The position numbers were made by a program, and so were the translations under genes. This document shows, in pieces, positions 58,650 to 64,000 of a stretch of 64,000 nt of DNA (position 1 is the stretch's first letter; each line of letters starts with the position of its first letter). Below the pieces are notes generated by a model that was not told the DNA's origin, ran no database searches, and saw only the letters and a list, made by a program, of their open reading frames with translations. This DNA is from Chitinophagaceae bacterium UBA7600. GTDB taxonomy: Bacteria; Bacteroidota; Bacteroidia; Chitinophagales; Chitinophagaceae. Location: contig DLKC01000045.1 of NCBI GenBank assembly GCA_002478885.1, positions 1 to 64,000 on the forward strand. Reading direction: 5' to 3'.

Positions 58650-60572
58650 TCAGATACGGTTGTTTTTGATTTCATCCACCACACCCGGATCGAGCAGTGT
58701 GGTAGTATCACCAAGGTTTTGTGTTTCACCTTCAGCGATCTTTCTCAGTATCCTGCGCATGATCTTACCACTTCTTGTTTTTGGAAGCCCGCTTACAAAC
58801 TGGATCTTGTCAGGCTTTGCAATAGCACCGATAATACGTGTAACTGTGGTAAGAATATCCCTCCTGGTGAGTGATTCATCGCCATGTGAACCCTGGTAAA
58901 TGATAAAGGCATATATACCCTGGCCTTTAATATCATGCGGATAACCAACCACAGCACTCTCTACCACACCCGCGTGCATGTTGATGGCATTCTCCACTTC
59001 GGCAGTACCGATTCGGTGGCCACTCACGTTCAAAACATCATCAACACGGCCGGTTATCCTGAAGTTGCCCTGGTCATCTTTCAATGCACCGTCGCCGGTA
59101 AAATACAGATTTGGATAAGCACTGAAATAGTTTTGTTTGCAGCGCTCATGATCACCATAAGTAGTTCTGATAATCGAAGGCCATGGCGCTTTTATGCAAA
59201 GGTTTCCTTTATAGACGCCATCTTCGTGTTCCGTAACCTCCTCCCCTTTTTCGTCTACCAGTATGGGTTGCACGCCCGGCATCGGCAATGTGGCCCAGCT
59301 TGGCTTTGATGGAGTGATACCGGCAAGGTTAGAAATGAGCACACCGCCGGTTTCTGTCTGCCACCAGGTATCAACGATCGGGCATTTCTTTTTGCCGATG
59401 TGTTCATCATACCAGTGCCATGCTTCTTCGTTGATGGGTTCACCAACAGTGCCTAATACTTTTAATGAGTCGAGCCGTTTGCCATGCAAGGGTCCGAGAC
59501 CAAAACCCATCAGGCTCCTGATGGCCGTTGGCGCCGTATAAAGGATGTTCACTTTAAACTTGTCTATGATATCCCAGAAACGCCCTGCGTCGGGCCATGT
59601 GGGAATGCCTTCAAACATCAGCGTGGTCGCACCTGCGCAAAGTGGCCCGTAAACAATATAACTATGACCGGTAATCCAGCCGATATCAGCCGTGCAGAAA
59701 TGAATATCACCGGGCTGGTAATGAAATACATTTACAAAAGTGTACGCTGTCCAAACCATATAACCGGCCGATGCATGCACCACCCCTTTTGGTTTACCGG
59801 TTGACCCCGAAGTATATAAAATAAACAGGGGATCTTCAGCATCCATTTCTTCTGCGGGGCAGCTCGTCATGCCAAGCGTTTCGATCTTTTTGATCTCATC
59901 TTCCCACCACACATCGCGGCCCTTGATCATCGAAACGGGGGTTCTTGTTCTTGTAGCAACAATTACCCGTTTTACCGCCCTGTTTCCTATAAGGGCATCG
60001 TCGATTACATTCTTCAGCGGAATATCTTTTGCGCCACGGTAGGCGCCATCGCAGGTAATAATGTATTCTGCCTGCGCATCATATAAACGATCGGCAATGC
60101 TTTGTGCACTGAAGCCACCAAACACTACAGAGTGGATGGCACCTATTCTCGCACATGCCAGTACAGCGATCGCCAGTTCAGGGATCATGCCCATATATAC
60201 ACAAACACGGTCGCCTTTTTTTACCCCGTTATTCTTTAACACGTTGGCAAACTGGCAAACCTTGTGATACAAGTCCTTGTACGTAAGAATACGGTGGTGC
60301 TCTTCGGGATCATTTGGTTCCCAGATGATCGCAGGCGTATTACCGAACTCCTCCAAATGCCTGTCGAGGCAGTTCTCGGTGATATTTAGTTTTGCCCCTT
60401 TGAACCATTCCACTTTAGGGTCGGTAAAATTCCATTCCTGCACACTATCCCAGCGACGTTTCCATTCAAAATGGCTGGCCACTTTTGCCCAGAAACCATC
60501 GGGGTTTTCGACACTCTGGCGATAATCTTCGTGGTATTGTTCCAATGACTTGATCTGATAAGGATATGACAT
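58650..60572 (-). CDS. acs: Acetyl-CoA synthetase
   Basis: AMP-forming acetate:CoA ligase that activates acetate for central metabolism. The 640-residue protein has the N-terminal cap (EYEEQYRQS-like, read as LEQYHEDYRQSVENPDGFW), the phosphate-binding loop LYTSGSTGKPKGVVH, VDTWWQTETGG and the hinge GRVDDVLNVSGHRIGTAEVE. It ends with the C-terminal lysine block LPKTRSGKIMRRILRKIAEG, the usual site of inactivating acetylation. Length is typical. The 58516-58649 gap to the sulfatase gene holds only an AT-rich inverted repeat (CATTAA/TTAATG at about 58598). Confidence 0.97.
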   Translation of the reverse strand: MSYPYQIKSLEQYHEDYRQSVENPDGFWAKVASHFEWKRRWDSVQEWNFTDPKVEWFKGAKLNITENCLDRHLEEFGNTPAIIWEPNDPEEHHRILTYKDLYHKVCQFANVLKNNGVKKGDRVCVYMGMIPELAIAVLACARIGAIHSVVFGGFSAQSIADRLYDAQAEYIITCDGAYRGAKDIPLKNVIDDALIGNRAVKRVIVATRTRTPVSMIKGRDVWWEDEIKKIETLGMTSCPAEEMDAEDPLFILYTSGSTGKPKGVVHASAGYMVWTAYTFVNVFHYQPGDIHFCTADIGWITGHSYIVYGPLCAGATTLMFEGIPTWPDAGRFWDIIDKFKVNILYTAPTAIRSLMGFGLGPLHGKRLDSLKVLGTVGEPINEEAWHWYDEHIGKKKCPIVDTWWQTETGGVLISNLAGITPSKPSWATLPMPGVQPILVDEKGEEVTEHEDGVYKGNLCIKAPWPSIIRTTYGDHERCKQNYFSAYPNLYFTGDGALKDDQGNFRITGRVDDVLNVSGHRIGTAEVENAINMHAGVVESAVVGYPHDIKGQGIYAFIIYQGSHGDESLTRRDILTTVTRIIGAIAKPDKIQFVSGLPKTRSGKIMRRILRKIAEGETQNLGDTTTLLDPGVVDEIKNNRI

Positions 60573-60658
60573 GTCAACCGTTTTATTGAGGGGCTAAATT
60601 TACAACCAATCTTTATTCGCACGCAAGCAAAGCCAAACGATTGAGTAAAAATTTTTAT

Positions 60659-60709
60659 GAGCCAGGCTTTTGTGGTTATGGCATCTTTGCTTGCGTCGCA
60701 CACTTGTAC
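60659..60709 (+). repeat. Type A single unit of the 50-bp repeat
   Basis: Outer module GAGCCAGGCTTTTG from 60659, internal TGGCATC, and core CTTGCGTCGCACACTTGTAC (60690-60709). All three modules are well preserved, making this a good reference copy. Confidence 0.92.
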
Positions 60710-60820
60710 TACTGGCCGGTATGCGGCAGGAAGTGTTTCTGCTGCAGCTGTCCTGCTTCATTTGATTACCTGATGAGCAGAAGACTTCAGTGGCCGCCAA
60801 TACATCTCCTAATGCTTTGT

Positions 60821-60881
60821 GTAAGACTTCGCCTCATAGCCGGCGGGCATTGTATTCGCGGCGCCACTGCTTTTTTAGCCC
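60821..60881 (+). repeat. Second intergenic repeat family, copy 2
   Basis: GTGTAAGACTTCGCCTCATA through GGCGCCACTGCTTTTTTAGC aligns with 56794-56853 along its whole length with one single-base gap. It lies 112 bases downstream of a type A unit. Confidence 0.65.
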
Positions 60882-61103
60882 GACCGGTTTTGCATGTCCC
60901 GGTGGCTTTTTGCACGTAATCGCCGGCGTGTTTTGAACGCTGTATTGTTGCGCTTTTAATAGCTTGTTGCTACGAACCAGGTATTAACCAGGTACGGACC
61001 TGCTACCGGCGGCTGAGTGGCAAAACAACGGTATGAACTTGTATTTGGATTTATTTATGCCCGGATACTTGCATTTTAGCCAGAGGTTTTGTATTTTAAT
61101 GGT

Positions 61104-61583
61104 ATGGCAAAACAAATTGGCCCTCACTTTATTACCGGTACGTACCATAATCTCTGCTTTTACGAAATGCAGGGCAGGTATTTTGTGCGTATGAAAAGCT
61201 CACTGAGCCGGAAGAGGGTGAAGACCGATCCGAAGTTTGCCGTAACGATGGCGTATGCCGGCCTGCTGGGAAAAGCATCAAAAATCGCCTCAGCATTTTA
61301 CCGCACATTACCCAAAGAACAAAAGATAAAAGGCTTTTATAAACAATTGACCGGCAAGGCGATGCAGTGGCTCAAAGAAGGTTATGATGCAGCGCAGGTA
61401 ACCCTGTTGCTGCGAGATTACTGCACACCGGAAGCCGCTGTCAGAAAGCAGGAAATTGTACACCGGCCACCCATCGCAGCGTCTTATGCATTTGCTGACG
61501 CCGTTATTGCGGGCATCCTATCCGGGTACGAGGAGGAGCCCGGCACCTGCCTAAGTACCAAAATGTGTTGTGCACCGCCGTAA
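61104..61583 (+). CDS. Uncharacterised small basic protein
   Basis: A 159-residue protein with no signal peptide or membrane helix and many lysines and arginines in its first half. It begins MAKQIGPHFITGTYHNLCFY, then YFVRMKSSLSRKRVKTDPKF. This short pattern (G-T-x-x-x-L-x-F-Y, then V-R-x-K-S-S-L) recalls small uncharacterised proteins often found in Bacteroidota genomes and their phages. I know no function. The C-terminal part contains a run of cysteines (TKMCCAPP). The longest frame starts with TTG at 61089; the ATG at 61104 is a better start. It lies 120 bases before the restriction subunit gene. Confidence 0.65.
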   Translation: MAKQIGPHFITGTYHNLCFYEMQGRYFVRMKSSLSRKRVKTDPKFAVTMAYAGLLGKASKIASAFYRTLPKEQKIKGFYKQLTGKAMQWLKEGYDAAQVTLLLRDYCTPEAAVRKQEIVHRPPIAASYAFADAVIAGILSGYEEEPGTCLSTKMCCAPP

Positions 61584-61703
61584 TAATGCCAACGGTATTT
61601 ACGTGGCTGAAAAAGATTCGTAACCGGTAAAAACCAGGTAATTACAGTCAAGGGGTTGCTTTATTTATGTCTATTTTTACCTATACCTTTTTTGTAAACC
61701 CTC

Positions 61704-64000
61704 ATGACCGACAAAAAAAGTCTTACCGAACGGGATATTTGCACCAAATACATCACACCAGCACTGCAATCAGCAGGATGGGACATTGATACGCAAATAC
61801 TTGAAGAAGTTTCTTTTACCGACGGCAGGATCTATGTAAAAGGAAAACTTACCGCAAGGGGCGTTAGAAAAAGGGCCGATTATGTTCTCTATTACAAATC
61901 GATACCCATTGCCGTAATAGAGGCAAAAGACAACCATCATTCTGTAAAAGCAGGGATACAACAGGCGCTTGGTTATGCTGAAACGCTGGACATTCCCTGT
62001 GCCTTTTCCTCTAACGGAGACGGCTTTTTGTTTCATGACCGAAGTAATAAAGACCAGGCCAGTGAAACGGAATTGGCCATTAACGCATTCCCTTCCCCCG
62101 AAACACTGTGGGATAAATACAGGCAGTTTAAAAATATTGTTACGCCTGAACAAGACCGCATATCGCAACAGGAGTATTTTTCAGATGGCTCCGGGCGAAA
62201 GCCGAGGTATTACCAGCAGATAGCGATCAACAGAACGGTAGAAGCCATCGCCAAAGGTCAGCAAAGAGTATTGCTGGTAATGGCAACCGGCACGGGTAAA
62301 ACCTATACCGCTTTTCAAATTATTTACCGGTTATGGAAAGCTGGTGTGAAGAAGCGTATCCTTTTCCTGGCGGACAGGAATGCATTGGTTGACCAAACCA
62401 AACGTGGCGACTTCAAACATTTCAAAGACAAAATGACTGTCGTAAAAAACAGGAAGATTGACAAGAGCTATGAAATATATCTTGCCCTGTACCAGGGCCT
62501 AACCGGTAATGATGAAGCCGCCAATGCCTACAAACAATTCTCCAAAGACTTTTTCGACCTGATTGTGATAGATGAGTGTCACCGCGGAAGTGCGGCGGCA
62601 GACAGCGCCTGGCGCGAAATACTAACTTATTTCAACAATGCAACACATATCGGTTTAACCGCCACCCCTAAAGAAACCAATGAAGTTTCCAATATTGAAT
62701 ACTTCGGTGACCCTCTCTATACTTATTCCTTAAGACAAGGTATTGATGATGGCTTTCTTGCTCCTTATCGCGTTGTACGTATTGGTTTAAATATTGACCT
62801 TGAAGGATGGCGACCACCAAAAGGGTTTCTCGACAAAAATGGTACTGAAGTAGAAGATAGAATTTATAACCGTTCAGATTTTGACAGAACATTGGTTGTT
62901 GATGAGCGAACAGAACTTGTAGCTAAGAAAGTCTCCGAATTTTTAAAAGGCACAGACCGCTTTTCAAAGACCATCATCTTCTGTGTTGATATAGACCATG
63001 CAGAAAGAATGCGGCACGCGATGACAAAAGAGAATGCAGACCTTGTCGCGGGCAACTATAAATACATTGTTCAAATAACAGGAGACAATGATGAAGGCAA
63101 GCGCGAATTAGACAATTTTATTAATCCCGAAGAAAGATACCCGGTTATTGCTACCACATCAAAACTCATGACAACGGGCGTTGATGCCCAAACCTGTAAA
63201 GTGATCGTACTTGACAGCAATATCCAATCCATGACCGAATTCAAACAGATCATCGGCCGTGGTACACGTATCAGGGAAGACTTTGGCAAATTGTATTTTA
63301 CAATACTTGATTTCAGGAATGTTACAGACCTATTTGCTGACCGCGCATTTGATGGCGATCCTGTGAGAATAAAAGAAGTATCAGAGGGAGAAGATATTTC
63401 CGGCATTGAAACAGAAGAAGAAAACAGCGATGTGCCCATGGTTGATGAGATCACGGGTGAAGAAATACCTCCCACGGTACCTTCTATTCGCTATCCACCC
63501 AACAGCAATCAAACCGTAGCGGCAGAAAGACCCACAAAAGTGTATGTGAATGGCGTGGATGTTTCGGTGCTTGTATCAAGGGAAATGTATTTTGATCACA
63601 ACGGAAGGCCTATAACCGTTTCACTAAAAGACCACAGCAAAGAAATCATTACAAACCGGTTTGCTTCATTGAATGATTTTCTGAACAGGTGGAATGCTTC
63701 AGATCGTAAGGCTGTGATCATACAAGAACTGGAACAGCAGGGTGTACTGACCGATGCTTTGCAGGAGGCAGTAAATAAGGAGGTGGATTTATTTGACCTG
63801 ATCTGCCATGTTGCCTACGACCAGCCACCACTTACGAGGAAAGAGCGGGCCAATAATGTCAGGAAACGCAACTATTTTACAAAATATGGCGAACAGGCAA
63901 AAGCAGTATTGGAAGCATTGCTGGATAAATATGCCGATGAAGGTATTGTAACTATCGAGAGCTCCGAAGTATTGTCATTGCATCCATTTGATGAGTATGG
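61704..64000 (+). CDS. hsdR: Type I restriction enzyme R subunit (HsdR), EcoEI/EcoAI-like, partial
   Basis: ATP-dependent translocating endonuclease subunit; 765 codons are visible and the frame is open at the window end. Residues about 20-110 form the PD-(D/E)xK nuclease domain, with D59 (RADYV) and E73-x-K75 (VIEAKDN). The helicase core follows: Walker A ATGTGKT at 194-200, DEAH-type box DECH at 290-293, GLTATP, and motif VI QIIGRGTRIRED. The C-terminal EcoEI_R_C-like region begins near residue 690 (VDLFDLICHVAYDQPPLTRK). The frame is intact throughout. hsdM and hsdS should lie beyond the right edge; they are not upstream. A defence island may begin here. Confidence 0.95.
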   Translation, partial: MTDKKSLTERDICTKYITPALQSAGWDIDTQILEEVSFTDGRIYVKGKLTARGVRKRADYVLYYKSIPIAVIEAKDNHHSVKAGIQQALGYAETLDIPCAFSSNGDGFLFHDRSNKDQASETELAINAFPSPETLWDKYRQFKNIVTPEQDRISQQEYFSDGSGRKPRYYQQIAINRTVEAIAKGQQRVLLVMATGTGKTYTAFQIIYRLWKAGVKKRILFLADRNALVDQTKRGDFKHFKDKMTVVKNRKIDKSYEIYLALYQGLTGNDEAANAYKQFSKDFFDLIVIDECHRGSAAADSAWREILTYFNNATHIGLTATPKETNEVSNIEYFGDPLYTYSLRQGIDDGFLAPYRVVRIGLNIDLEGWRPPKGFLDKNGTEVEDRIYNRSDFDRTLVVDERTELVAKKVSEFLKGTDRFSKTIIFCVDIDHAERMRHAMTKENADLVAGNYKYIVQITGDNDEGKRELDNFINPEERYPVIATTSKLMTTGVDAQTCKVIVLDSNIQSMTEFKQIIGRGTRIREDFGKLYFTILDFRNVTDLFADRAFDGDPVRIKEVSEGEDISGIETEEENSDVPMVDEITGEEIPPTVPSIRYPPNSNQTVAAERPTKVYVNGVDVSVLVSREMYFDHNGRPITVSLKDHSKEIITNRFASLNDFLNRWNASDRKAVIIQELEQQGVLTDALQEAVNKEVDLFDLICHVAYDQPPLTRKERANNVRKRNYFTKYGEQAKAVLEALLDKYADEGIVTIESSEVLSLHPFDEY

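Larger units (their letters stand above)
60573..61103. other. Gap of about 530 bases rich in repeats
   Basis: No gene is supported. It holds a type A unit (60659-60709) and the second-family repeat (60821-60881). A weak relict CGCACGCAAGCAAAGCC lies near 60620, and a short direct repeat ACCAGGTA occurs twice near 60980. It separates acs from the uncharacterised gene at the start of the restriction region. Confidence 0.6.

Noticed and set aside
1..60709. Repeat units as a CRISPR array or insertion sequences
   Set aside because: Units are dispersed, not regularly spaced, and no cas or transposase gene is present in the window.

Overview
The window looks like a chromosomal segment of a Bacteroidota bacterium, most likely Chitinophagaceae or a close relative. 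The evidence is a SusC/SusD pair with a GH97 glycosidase, five TonB-dependent outer-membrane receptors counting SusC, a PorT-type secretion protein, and the ftsX-DUF3098-uppP gene order. Bacteroidota-type -7 boxes (TAnnTTTG and the local form TATCTTTA) lie very close to start codons, and Shine-Dalgarno sites are largely absent. I saw no tRNA, rRNA, CRISPR array or transposase gene.

Layout. 0.2-8.7 kb is a small glycan-utilisation locus: susD, susC, a divergent LacI regulator with a palindromic operator, and a GH97 glycosidase. 8.8-13.1 kb holds a metallo-beta-lactamase-fold hydrolase, an MFS permease, uppP, a DUF3098 protein and ftsX. 13.5-16.2 kb is leuS. 16.4-22.3 kb holds two tandem paralogous TonB receptors. 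22.6-34.8 kb is mostly housekeeping: a Rieske oxygenase, an APC permease, ruvC, a HIT protein, greA, a 2-hydroxyacid dehydrogenase, rsmA, a universal stress protein, pdxA, an aldose-epimerase-like protein and a metallophosphoesterase. 34.9-38.9 kb carries an oxidoreductase, a polyprenyl glycosylphosphotransferase, a FemAB-like protein and ispD. 39.1-49.6 kb holds a vWA lipid-surface-type protein, porT, menG/ubiE, a Tat-exported aminotransferase, a CPBP protease with a zinc-ribbon partner, an M28 peptidase, rpiB, tatC and a DUF4136 lipoprotein. 49.9-60.6 kb holds an Oar-like TonB receptor, a YncE/phosphoesterase fusion, recO, a sulfatase-like lipoprotein and acs. At the right edge an uncharacterised small protein precedes an HsdR-type restriction subunit cut by the window end.

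The most unusual feature is a dispersed intergenic repeat. Its unit is about 50 bp: an outer GAGCC-n-GGCTTTTG module and an inner 20-bp core, GTTGCGTCGCACTCTTGTAC (type A) or GTTGTGTCACTCACTTGTAC (type B). About 25 units occur at 19 loci, always between genes, either singly or as head-to-head inverted pairs separated by roughly 40-85 bp. I do not recognise it as a described family. Other points of interest are a sulfatase homologue lacking the formylglycine-forming residue, a terminator-like hairpin in the greA leader, and several long palindromes in TonB-receptor leaders.

Start codons were moved inward from the longest reading frame where the extension runs through repeat DNA or begins with a rare codon. 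Family assignments rest on reading the protein sequence by eye, with no database search.
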